NCBI GenBank assembly: GCA_028023455.1
Contig: JAQFVV010000027.1
Coordinates: 8,429,845 to 8,493,844 of the forward strand
DNA length: 64,000 nt
Source of the DNA: Epiperipatus broadwayi
Taxonomy: Eukaryota; Onychophora; Udeonychophora; Euonychophora; Peripatidae
Direction of reading: 5' to 3'
Shown: positions 12,061 through 23,138 of the stretch, in pieces
Layout of the letters: each line of letters begins with the position of its first letter
Numbering within the stretch: position 1 is the stretch's first letter
Program-made: the position numbers and the translations under genes
The notes under the pieces: generated by a model
The model's database searches: none
What the model saw: only the letters and a program-made list of their open reading frames with translations
What the model was told of the DNA's origin: nothing

Positions 12061-15000
12061 ATGAAAGGAGACCCTTTGATTCCTCTTGGAGGCCTTAAAG
12101 GAACCGAGCAGGGCAAATTCCTAATGTCCACTCCATACGTTCTTGTCGTTGCAGCTGTTATTACTATGTGATTATTCATATAGTATACGAACATGGATGG
12201 GCTGCTCACCAACATGCATCAGCCAGCGTGGTGAGTTTATTGGCTTTTTACCTCTGAGTTTAAGATCAAGAAACACCATGGTCTTTCTTCTCAGTGCCTG
12301 ATAAGGCAGAATGAATGTTTGTGTAAATGATAAATATTTTTCCAATACATATATACAATTATGACAGACAAAAATAAAGCATGGCCCTTATTCCCAGGAG
12401 GCTGTAAAGTCACCAACCAAGGCAGCGGTTGGTGGCCGAAGGCGGAGGATGCTAAGAATCCCCTGATTGTGGACCCAGGCTGCCATTTGATGACAACTTT
12501 ATTTAGGTACTTACAACTGATCACTTTCAAGTGAAGGAAGATTGCAAGAATTAGAAGAAGAATTGTCTTATATTAAATGGGACATTATTGGACTTTGTGA
12601 AGTTAGAAGAAAAGGTGAAGAAACAATTGATTTAAAAAGTGGACATATACTCTATTATAAAGGCACACATATTGGAAATACAAGTGGAGTAGGATTCATT
12701 ATAAATAAAAAGTGGAAGAACAATATTGTGGAGATTGATGGTGTATCGGACAGAGTGGCAAGATTAGTTATACAACTTAATAGCAGATACCAAATGCAAA
12801 TAATTCAGGTTTATGCGCAAACAAGTTCTCATAGTAATGAAGTAGTAGAAGATTTTTATATGGATGTACAAAAGGCTTTTGATCAGAGTAAACAACATTT
12901 TAAAATTGTTATGAGAGACTTTAATGCTAGAATTGGTAGACAAATGAAAGATGAAATTGCTGTAGGTAATTTTGGTTATGGTAATAGAAATGAGAGAGGA
13001 CATAGACTTGTGGAGTTTGCAGAAAAAGAAAAACTTTATATTATGAATTCATTTTTTGAGAAAAATGTTAAAAGGAAATGGACATGTAAGCATCCAAATG
13101 AAGGTACAGCAGAATTGGATTATATTTTGACTAACAGGAAATACATATTTCAAGATTGTAATGTTCTTAATAAATTTAACACAGGAAGTGATCATCGATT
13201 AGTAAGGTGTAAATTACATGTTAATGTAAAACTAGAGAGACAAAAATTATTAAGAAAAACAATATTTACAGTTGATATTCCTAATCTTCAGAAACATTCT
13301 AATGAATTTAAATTAGAACTTACAAATAGGTTTCAAGTGTTAGGAGATTTTGAACATGATTCAGATTTGAATGAAATTAATATGAAAATAACTGATATAC
13401 TTTTAAAAACTGCAACAAAGATAGCTGGTAGAAAAAAGCAGCAATTGACTAATAAAATTTCTACTGAGACTAGAGAATTTATGAAGAAAAGAAGGAATAT
13501 GAAGATATACAAAAATGATGTATTAAAAAGAATTGAATATCTCAAATTTTGTAAAATGGTATGGAAAAGAGTTGAAAATGATATAAGAAAGTATAACTGT
13601 GAGATAGCAAGGAAAGCTGTAGAAGAAAATAAAAGTCTCAAGAATGTTAAACAACATTTTGGTATTGGTAGGAAATTTATATCTGCAATAAGAAAAAAAG
13701 ATGGAATTATTACTAAAAAGAGAGATGACATCATGAAGTTGGATTTTTATCAAGAATTATATAGTAATAAAGAACAAGTACCTCCTATATCTATTACATT
13801 TTCCGAATTGCCCAGAATTTTAAATGAAGAAGTGAGACATGCAATTAAATGTATGAAGAAAGGAAAGGCTCCAGGAAATGATGGAATTATAATTGATATA
13901 TTAAAAGAAGCAGGTGAAGAAATAGAAACAATTTTAGCAAAGTTATATACCAAATGTCTAAATGATAAAGATGTACCGGAAGATTGGAAGAATGCAGTAA
14001 TAATATTAATATTTAAAAAAGGTGATAAAGAAGATATTAGAAATTACAGACCTATCAGCCTTTTATCAGTTTTATATAAAATTTTTACTAAGATAATTAC
14101 AACTCGTCTACAGAGAACTTTGGATTTCCACCAACCAAGAGAACAAGCTTGATTTAAAAGTGGTTTTAGTACAATAGATCATATCCAGGTATTGAGAGAA
14201 GTCATAGAAAGGACAAATGAATATGAGTTGTCATTATGTTTTGGATTTGTAGATTATGAAAAGGCATTCGATTCTATACACATTACTTCAGTGATTAAAG
14301 CATTGGATCATCAAGGTATAGATCCAGGATATTGTCATATTTTAAAAAAAATTTATAAAAATGCAACAGCAACAATTAGATTACATAATGATACTGGAAA
14401 AATCAACATTGAGAAAGGTATACGACAAGGTGACTCCATATCTCCAAAACTTTTTACAGCAGTGCTGCAAGAAGTATTTTGTGGATTAAAATGGGAAACT
14501 AAAGGAATGAAAGTAAATGGAGAGTATTTAAGTCATTTAGATTTTGCAGATGATGTAGTTGTTTTTGCAAATAATGCTTCAGAGTTGCAGGAAATGTTGC
14601 AGGAGTTAGCAGATGAAAGTAGAAAAGTAGGACTAAAGATAAATGTTAAAAAGTCTAAAGTAATGTTTAATCAATTTGCTCAAAATATGAAAATAAAGAT
14701 TGATTATGAAGAATTAGAAAAAGTTAACAGTTACAAATATCTTGGTCAGATTATTAATACAGATGGAAACATAATGGCGGAAATTAATCATAGAATTAAA
14801 CTTGGTTGGAGTGCTTTTGGCAGAAATAACTTTATACTAAAAGGAAATATGCCTATGTGTTTGAAAAGAATGGTTTTTAACAAATGTGTTTTACCAGTTC
14901 TTACTTATGGATCTGAGACTTGGACACTTAATAGAAGAGCAATACAGAGACTTCAGACCACTCAAAGGAGTATGGAGAGATGTATGTTGGGAGTAACAAG

Positions 15001-15320
15001 AAGAGATCGAAAACGCAATGTATGGGTAAGACAACAAACAGGTGTTACTGACCTTATTGAAAAAATTAAAAGATTGAAATGGAGTTGGGCTGGACATATT
15101 GCTAGAAGAAATGATAATAGATGGACAATTGAATTTTTAAACTGGATTCCAAGAGATTGTAAAAGACCCAGAAAGAGACCACATGTGAGATGGATGGATG
15201 AAATAAGAAAATGTGCAGGGGTGTTGTGGAAAAGAGAAGCTAAAGATCAGAGAAGATGGATTAAACTTGGAGAGACCTTCATCCTGCAGTGGATTGATCA
15301 TGGATGATGATATATGCTAT
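12061..15320 (+). mobile_element. RTE-clade non-LTR retrotransposon, best copy
   Basis: The element has a 5' leader, one long frame with apurinic-type endonuclease followed by reverse transcriptase, and a short 3' end with GAT repeats (CATGGATGATGATATATG), as is usual for RTE elements. The leader shared with the copy at 57.7 kb begins near 12212. The GC-richer 150 bp upstream may be the true 5' end, missing from the other copy. The orientation is plus, upstream of the tubulin exons. It copies by target-primed reverse transcription at a nick made by its endonuclease. No clean target duplication could be found. Confidence 0.88.
12542..15307 (+). pseudogene. RTE endonuclease-reverse transcriptase, one internal stop
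   Basis: This is a single frame of 922 codons, broken only by TGA at 14150-14152 (codon 537). Counting from 12542, the endonuclease carries E20 (GLCEVRR), the DFNAR block at 126-130 and the catalytic SDH at 216-218. The RT carries NYRPISLL, the A motif FVDYEKAFDS, RQGDSISPKLF, and the catalytic FADD at 668-671. A C-terminal region has YGSETWTLNRR and WAGHIARR. At 537 the plus-strand copy at 59.47 kb has a glycine codon (GGA), so the TGA is a single-base nonsense change. The residue before DFNAR is R where G is usual. Codon 1 is TTG: homology extends upstream past a second in-frame TGA at 12518-12520, so the true start was further 5'. Probably inactive. Confidence 0.9.
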
Positions 15321-15403
15321 ATAGTGGTGTTACTTTGATCATTTATTGTATGGAATGGGAAAATTTCATTTAATGATGCTGAAATAAATAGTTTTACTTT
15401 AAT

Positions 15404-15560
15404 GACGTATATTAATCTATATTGTGCATGAATAAAGAAGCTTTTAATTTGAGTATTAAGCTAAGCACTTTAGGGAGACATGTACTCCAGTATTCATAGT
15501 AATCAATTAAATTAAAAGTTTCTTTGTCCATGCACAACACACTTATAGATTAATGATGTC
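15404..15560. mobile_element. small palindromic MITE-like element
   Basis: The left arm (from GACGTATATTAATCTATA) and right arm (ending TATAGATTAATGATGTC) are reverse complements over about 55 bp, including GTGCATG and AAGCTTTTAATTT. A 45-bp loop separates them. It lies 85 bp beyond the RTE 3' end. There is no coding capacity. Confidence 0.65.
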
Positions 15561-16800
15561 CTGATTCTAAAAATATATGACAAGGTTATAAAGACTATCT
15601 AGATTTCTGGATGGGATGTCTTTGATTCTAATTTAGAGAGTCATCTTTATTGGATTAGACATGTGAAGTAAATGAACAGCAAAAAAAATTCTTAAAAAAG
15701 TATTTTATAGTAAACTATAGCATTGTTTTCATAGGATTTTATACATTAAAAAAAATTACTTATTATTTATTTTCATTGAGTGGATATGTCAAAGGATAGA
15801 ATATAATAAATTACCATTTTTCAGAAGAAAAAAAATTATTTCAGAAATTGCAACAGTATCACAACATGTCTGTGTCTAAGGGATGTGTATGTATTTTACA
15901 TAAATATATTTGCTTATGAATTGGCTTATATTGTCCAGTTTTCATTTGTCAAGCTGCAGCACACCAGAGTGCCCTTAGTGATACTTTGGATATATTGCAA
16001 AATATACAGTGTGTCCTAATGAAAAGGTGACTGTGACTGGTTCTTTCTCCAAGCTGTCTGCAGAGCCATCTCTGAATCAATGCATGTATTACATAATGAA
16101 GTTTAACTACTTATCACAAAACTTTGAAGATGCTAGCATGTCTGGATTACGAAAAATGACATGAAATTCAGCATACTGACATTACATTTTTTTTTTTTTT
16201 AAATTGGGCAAAATTGCTTCTAAAACATCTGAAATGATTCAAACTATATACAGTTATGAATGGCAATAACATTTTCAAATGTTTTTTGAGATTTCATGAT
16301 GATGGAGAGGTACTGAAGATGATTGATGAAGATACAAAAAACAGTCATATTTTGTATCATTAGACACGAATTGTTTCAGTGATGATGCTGCAAGAATCTT
16401 GGAAGGAGAATTAGTTATTTTTACATTGAGATCCTGCACATATTGATGAACTCTCCCGTGCTTTTTATGTGTATAGAATTATTAAGTAGAAAGAAACGCT
16501 TAATGGCTACTTTAAAATTTAAATATAAAGAAGTTGAAATTAATATATTCTGGATTAATTTAAAAGACAAATATTCTTCTATTGCGAAGATTTAGTAGTA
16601 GTTTGAAATTTCAAATAATTTATAACATAATAAATTTATAAATTAATAACTTTCATGTAATGAGATTCCAATAATGGGAACCAGGAAAATGTGTAATATA
16701 GCAGCTCTTCTTTTGTTTTTGCATATATTTTGTATAAAAGATCTGGAAAAATTATGAAAATTACATTCAGTGAGATCTTAATTATTAGTAATTAATAATA
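15561..16800. other. AT-rich sequence, nothing recognised
   Basis: No supported gene. The stretch 15960-16150 is slightly GC-richer and contains ACAGTGTGTCCTAATGAAAA, which could be a transposon end, but no partner end was found. Confidence 0.4.
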
Positions 16801-16902
16801 ATAATAAAATGGCTTTATTGCCTGGGAGTTTTATAAGAAGCACCAGAATTGATCCTGGGACCTCCCAATCCCAAGTCAGACACTCTATCAACTGTGCCAA
16901 AA
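16801..16902 (-). mobile_element. tRNA-derived SINE, good copy
   Basis: Read on the minus strand it begins with a tRNA-like part: GGCACAGTTGATAGAG resembles an internal A box, and AGGATCAATTCTGG sits where a B box belongs. The unit ends with CAGGCAATAAAGCCATTTT followed by an ATT-rich tail. At least five more copies occur in the window. Internal Pol III promoter boxes plus a short non-coding body and simple tail define a SINE. No full cloverleaf forms, so it is not a tRNA gene. Confidence 0.75.
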
Positions 16903-17459
16903 CACACAGGGCTGTATTTAATGAGAATGATAAGCCTGAAAGACAGAAAATGGAAATATTTGTTTTTTTTTTGAGAAATTGGAAAGTATATGCATTTAGT
17001 TATTTTATTAAATGAGAAATTTTATTGTCAGCTGATATTGTTGGGATATAAAGAAAAACATAAGAATGAGAATGATTAAAGATCTAATATATTTATACAA
17101 ATATGAAATATATAGAATAATTTTAAGGGGGGAGGATATACTTTAGCATTTGGAAATGATGTACTGTACTTTCTTTTCGCAAAGGAACTTTTTTTAAAGA
17201 TAGAATTAAAGTTCAAGAGTAAATGGAGTAGATTTTCTTTTTTTTTTAATAAATGAAATTTAAATATTTGGAAAAGGTGGATTTTGAGCCATCCATCATC
17301 AGATTTTCATTGAAGTGGACAGCTGAAGAATTGTGAGGTGGAGTAGTTTGAAGCCTGTCCATTAAAGTATGAAGATTGACTATCTTAATATAACCTGAGC
17401 TTTGATTGTATATATGTGTGATGATAATCTGGACCAACTAATGAGTGCTGGTTTAGCAT

Positions 17460-17600
17460 GAAATACGAATATTGATGATTATTTATCTTTTCGACGTGTG
17501 TGATCAAGTGTATCAGCAGTATTAGATAGCATGAATGGGGTCGTGTGAAAGTCTGAGTTCAAAGCCCTATATATTACATATTTGGAAAACTATAGTATGT
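17460..17600 (+). repeat. dispersed repeat copy (GGGTCRTGTGAAAGTCTG family)
   Basis: It contains GTGTGATCAAGTGTATCAGCA, GGGGTCGTGTGAAAGTCTG and TATATATTACATAT, in the same order as the minus-strand copy at 49.24-49.41 kb. The second half also matches the copies at 2.0 and 56.2 kb. Confidence 0.65.
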
Positions 17601-18951
17601 GAATAAAGACAGATTAGTAAAAATAGCATTCAATTTGTTTGGATGGATAAGTATATAATCAAAGAGGTAAAAAAATATACAAATTTCAAAATTAATAAAA
17701 AAATTATGTGGACTACAATTCTTCAATTATGAGAGAGAGGAAAAAGTAAATAGATTGGGGAAAAAGAAGTGGAGTTACAAAAAATAAAAAGAATAAAAGC
17801 ATAATTAGAGGGAGTTGACTGATTTTTGTATGCAATGAAAATAGTTAACTTCAATGTGATTATAGGAGATAGTGGAATGATTGGGAGGGGGATCAATTTT
17901 TATTTTTGAAATCTAGGATATTGATAGAATTGAAGAAGTTGTATAGAGAATGGGAGATAGATAAAGATGTGACATGAGATATATATTATTTAGACTTTTA
18001 TGATAAAATATAATGGAAAAATGTTTGAACTAAGAAAATAACTTTTTTTTTACTAGGATAAAAGAAAAGGAAATATGACATTACTGACGAAATTATTTGA
18101 TAGTAATTGATGGGAAGGAGAGAGAGAGGGGGGGGGTAATTAATAGTTGGAATAAAATTGTCTTCTGATATACAGAGACTTGTAAGGTGAAATCATTCAT
18201 TCTCTTGAATAAACTATATAATTGATATATATGTTTAAGTAAATTAGTGAGGATTTCGAAAAATGAAATATCTATTTAACTAAAATATATTCTATGTTCA
18301 AAAAAAAAAATAGGAAGCTAGCTTGGGAAATCTGGTAAATATATAAACTATTATATGAGAAAGTCATTATCAGATTTATTATTATTTTTTTTTTTAGGTA
18401 GCCAGCCCATAGCCTTATAATAGTGGTCAATAAATCAATATCTAGCAGAAAATAAAGGTCCCTAGATAATTGGCTGGGTGAGTGTTGATGCCATGAAAAA
18501 ATAAAATTGTTATATAATGAAACTTTCAGGAAGAGTTGCATTTCTGTGGGTGCTGAGTTCATGTTTTGTTTACATTAAAATAGTATTCTTCTGACATTAT
18601 TCTTCAAATAATAGATAAGATACTTGTTAATAATAATAATGTTTTTTTTCTACTCACTGTAAAGATAAAAAATCAGTTGACTAATGAGCTGAAATTAAAG
18701 ATTTATTCTCATGCAGTTATTTTATATAATTGATTTTTTTCTTTTTCTAAAAAAAAAGATAAAAAGTCAACTTCTAATTTTATTTTTTTAAATTAGACTT
18801 TTTTTTTAAACATTCCTCATACTTTTTTTTTAACAAACAAATAAATCATTTGTTTAAAATTATGTTATATTATGAAGACTTCTCAGGTAGATAATGCTTC
18901 TACCCAAGATTACTTTCATCCACCTATTTGTTTAATCTCTTTTATCTCCAA
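17601..18951. other. tubulin intron 1 or upstream DNA, nothing recognised
   Basis: Purine-rich sequence at 17640-18200 resembles the base use of the LINE remnants, but no reverse transcriptase motif is readable. A short poly-purine to G9 run lies at 18119-18136. It ends in a pyrimidine-rich stretch leading to the exon 2 acceptor. Confidence 0.4.
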
Positions 18952-18957
18952 TTTTAG

Positions 18958-19293
<336 letters not shown>

Positions 19294-19434
19294 TAAAGAC
19301 ATTTGCAGTTTTATATTTGACTTATATTTGGATTTTATTAACTATTTGAAATTGAATTGTTGAAAGTAAGAGAAAATTCTACTTACACATTTAAATTTAT
19401 GTAGTATTGCTTTAAAATTTTAATCCACTGTATC

Positions 19435-20330
19435 CACGAAGAAGAGGAATTAGAGAAGAATACAGTATAACACCTGTTATTTTTAATATTCATTTAGAAG
19501 ATATGTTAAGTAATTATATAGACCACAAATATTAGAAATAGAATAATAAAATATATAAGATTTGCAGATGATATAAGCTCTTACAGTTTAGAGTGAAAAG
19601 AGTCTTCAGAATATATTGAATAAATTGGAAGAAGGATGTAAGGAATATGGAATGAAGAATAATCTTGAGAAGACCAAGTGTTTATGTATAGAGAGGAATA
19701 CAAAAAGATTGAAAGTTGAAATTCATGATAATATAGTAGACAGGTAAATGGATTTATATATTTGAGTAGTGGATTGAGTGAGAATGGAAGAAGTGAACAT
19801 GAAGTTAAAAGAATAGCATTGGTAAAGGAGACATTTATTAGGAGAAAGAAAATATTTTATGGACTTTTGAAAAGAGAATTAAGGAACAGATTAAATGTGA
19901 TGTATGGAGTATATCATTGTATGGTTGCGAAATGTGGACAATAATAAAAAAATTAAGAACATCTTTGGGATGTGATCATGGAAAAGAATGGAAAAAATTA
20001 GTTGGATGAATAAAATGACACATGAAGTTTTGAAAAGTGTAAATGAAAAAAAGAATATTGATTGAGGAAACTAGAAATAGAAACTGGATTGAATATATTT
20101 TAAGAAAAAAGAATAGTTTAATGAAAGATGTTTTGGAGGAATGAATGGTCAATGGAAATAAGAAGAAAAGGTGGCAATGATAGACCTTGCTGAATAATAT
20201 AAGAGATAGGAAGAGATATGAGGATTTGAAGAGCTGGCCAATGAGGAGAATGAAGTGGAGAAATAATATTCTCGAGCTGATTAAATTCTAAGAACAACCA
20301 ACAAGACATCACATGACTTTACCTTTCACT
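19435..20330 (+). mobile_element. LINE remnant (APE-type, family E), RT and C-terminal part
   Basis: Broken frames spell a non-LTR reverse transcriptase. The order is the block before the catalytic motif, then IRFADDI (near 19560), then a YLGSGLSENGRSEHEVKRIAL-like region (near 19760-19830), a cysteine-tryptophan C-terminal segment (SLYGCEMWT near 19910) and a WIGH/LRR-like tail. Only the 3' half is present, with several frameshifts. The C-terminal motifs differ from the RTE copies, so it is a separate LINE family. A minus-strand relative lies at 37.33-37.71 kb. Confidence 0.65.
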
Positions 20331-20744
20331 TAGCTATTCATTAGTAAATTCTATTCTAACTACTTTTATGCCATCTAATGTATTGATTATGAGTGAGAAT
20401 ACAAAAAATTGCCAACAAAGTATTAAATTTATTAATGTAGTCTTTTTTGCATTAGTAATAAAAATATAATAGACTGAAAAAATATAAATATAGAAGGATT
20501 TTATATCAGATCTAAAAAAGAATCAGATGCAGTTAATAGGGCATAGTAAAAAAAAATAGAAAGCTAATTTATGAAAAAAGAATGAAAGATATAATCTTTC
20601 ACCTTTTTGTTTTCACTATATGGAAAATATCATGTATGAAATGTATAAGTAGATATATAAGAAAAGAATAAAAATAAATGGACATTTTTTTAGAGTATCA
20701 AAGTACGAATAATATATACACGCTAATATTATTATATATAAATG

Positions 20745-21110
20745 AGGGCCGGAAGGGAAAAAAAATAAAGAGAGCGGTGGGACCTCCTGTTGTTTCTTCC
20801 TTGGTTTTTTTTTGCCCGTCGGGGGGACCCCTTCCCCCCAGAATTGGGGGAAGAGGAGGCGGTGGGTGGATCCCCCGGGGGACATGTCCCTCTTCCTTTC
20901 CCCCCCTCCCACTTTCATGTCTCTTCTCTTTTTTATATATTTCTCCTTTCTTTTTTGTTTTTTTTTTTGTTTGGCCTCCTTCTTTTCCCTTTCTGGTTTT
21001 CCTGTTGTTGTTTTCTTTTGTTCTTTTATTATCTTCTTTTATATAATTTTTCACCTTTTCAATTTTTTTTTTTAAAAATTTCTTTTTTTTTTTTTATTCA
21101 ATATTTTTTT
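20745..21110. repeat. G/C-rich polypyrimidine tract inside intron 2
   Basis: About 180 bp (20745-20925) is unusually GC-rich, with G6, C5-C7 and palindromic runs such as CCCCCGGGGG. It passes into a roughly 190-bp almost pure C/T run. All ORFs in it, on both strands, are artefacts of low complexity. It could be a degenerate minisatellite, a triplex-prone tract or an assembly error. Confidence 0.7.
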
Positions 21111-22901
21111 TAAATAATTATATATTTTTTTTAAATATTAAAAAATTTTAAAAAAACAAAAAATATTATTTTATTTTTTTTTTTATTATTTATTATGTTT
21201 TAGCACTATTCTGACAGAAAGCAAATAAAAATAGTAAGTGGTGTTAAAAAATTTTCTCTCTCAATTCAAAAGTTGATAAGCTTCTCTCTACCACTATGTC
21301 TGTTTTTGCCTGACTCCATCCAAATATTTTATGATAGGTCTTTTTCATGCTAGTTTTCTTTCTATCATTCTCTCCAGGTACCATTCTCCAATCAATTTTA
21401 ACATCTCCTTATTTTCATCTTTTCTGTTAAAATGTATTCATTGTGTGACATTACTGCACCTCAAAAGACTCATAATTTGGGTTTTTTTTTTTACTAGTCA
21501 AGTCAAATAATGTCAATACCTATTGCACAGAAGGACATACTTTAGATTTAATTTTTGACAAAGTGTATTGTTAATGTGGGAAGTTATAGAAACTTATTTT
21601 ATCATATTCTGATGCATAATATGAAATGAAAATAAATCATCTGAAAAACAAATAATGGTGGAAAATATAAAAGTTAGAAAGCTTTGCTAACTTTGAAATA
21701 AATGGGGCGGTCATAACTGCAAATACATTTAAAGAAAAAAACAATATGAAATAACAGTTATGATGTTGAGAAACGTTAATAGAAATTATAATTGGAGAAT
21801 CTTACTCTGAATTTCAGGCAGGACTTTGGAAATAGGTTGAGATATAAAAAATAATTGCATGCTTTTGAGGTGCTGAAGGTTCTATGCAATTAATGGGATT
21901 AGACTGAATGATGATGTTACTAATCTAGAATTAAGGAAATTAAGAATGTAAGTACATTATAAAATCATTAATCATTTAAGTGTTATTATTTTATAATTTT
22001 TGTTTATATTACCCATTAGTTTTTTTTTAACCATTATTGACTTCCTGATGTGAATTTTAGTCAAACTGATAATATGATAAATAACAAATTTGTGATGAAA
22101 CAATAAACAAGTACATAATTTTCTAAACATGACTAGACAATAGAAACAAGAATATAAACAGATGGAAAGGTATTGAACTTTATACTTATTTTTCAATCAC
22201 TTGGTAATCTGGAAGCATTATCTAGTTGAATGATCGTTTGCTGAGCTAAAGGTTCTTTAATGCATTGTAGTCAGTTAATATATGTTAAATATGTAGGCAG
22301 AATTTGACAATAAGATAAGTAAAAATAAGGACTAGTAAATATTAAAATGAAGTTATTGTTATTAATAATTATATATAATATTTATTTTCAGTCAAAAGTA
22401 CTTATATTGTTTTAAATACATAAGTTTAATTGTTCCATATTTATTATATGCATTCATGTTTTGATACATAATACACATATTTTATATAGAACATGTAGTT
22501 AGGAATTTGAATATTAGAGATTTGAAGGAAATGTTCAGGTGATGTATTGACATATTTGATATACATCAATTCAACATGTGTATAAAACATGAATATCAGA
22601 ACTTTGTCAAGATACAAACTCTATTATATTAGCTTTCTAGGATGGACGATAAACTTTAGCTTCATATCAAATACTGTGTTTGGAATGATAGATTCATAAA
22701 CTATTCTTTTTTTCAAAATATTTATAAACTGCAGCTGTATTGTTTCTTGTAAAAGCTAATGTATAATAAATAATTTTTCTTATGTTTATATCTTTCTCAG
22801 TTAAGATATATTAATTATTCTTATATACTGACTATGTAATAAGGGAAACTGTTGGGTAAAATAGTATAAGAAATTTTTTTAAATAAAATATCAAAAGAAA
22901 T

Positions 22902-23138
22902 TGTAGATTTCAACCAGGAGATAGATTGACTAGTGGCTTTATTCAAGGTGGTGCAGATAACATAATTGCTTTGGTTTCAGCTTTGAATTGCAAGTCTTTA
23001 AAACAAAAACCAGAAAATGGTCCTGGAATTAGTGCTAAATTCCATTGCCATTTGGTATACACTGAATTACTCAAGTTTACAGTAGATAATGTTGAAGTAC
23101 AAAAATTGAAATGCTCTTGTAATTGGGGAAAAAGATGA
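22902..23138 (+). CDS. unassigned ORF in intron 2, possible pseudogene or nested exon
   Basis: The frame reads CRFQPGDRLTSGFIQGGADN at its start and ends CSCNWGKR then TGA, about 78 codons. There is no in-frame ATG, so it would be an exon or a truncated copy. Its residue mix (balanced charges, several G, P and C, few F/I/K/N runs) is more protein-like than the random ORFs nearby. A TTGTAG lies just before 22907 and could be a weak splice acceptor. I do not recognise the family and assign no function. It may be a gene nested in the tubulin intron, a processed pseudogene, or chance. Confidence 0.3.
   Translation, partial: CRFQPGDRLTSGFIQGGADNIIALVSALNCKSLKQKPENGPGISAKFHCHLVYTELLKFTVDNVEVQKLKCSCNWGKR

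Noticed and set aside
13333-13953. Minus-strand ORFs within the RTE frame
   Set aside because: Antisense shadows of the reverse transcriptase gene; F/I/L/S-rich from A-rich coding strand.
20616-21113. Five overlapping ORFs of 87-122 codons on both strands
   Set aside because: All lie in the low-complexity G/C-rich polypyrimidine tract and consist of runs of P, G, F, S and K; no protein features.
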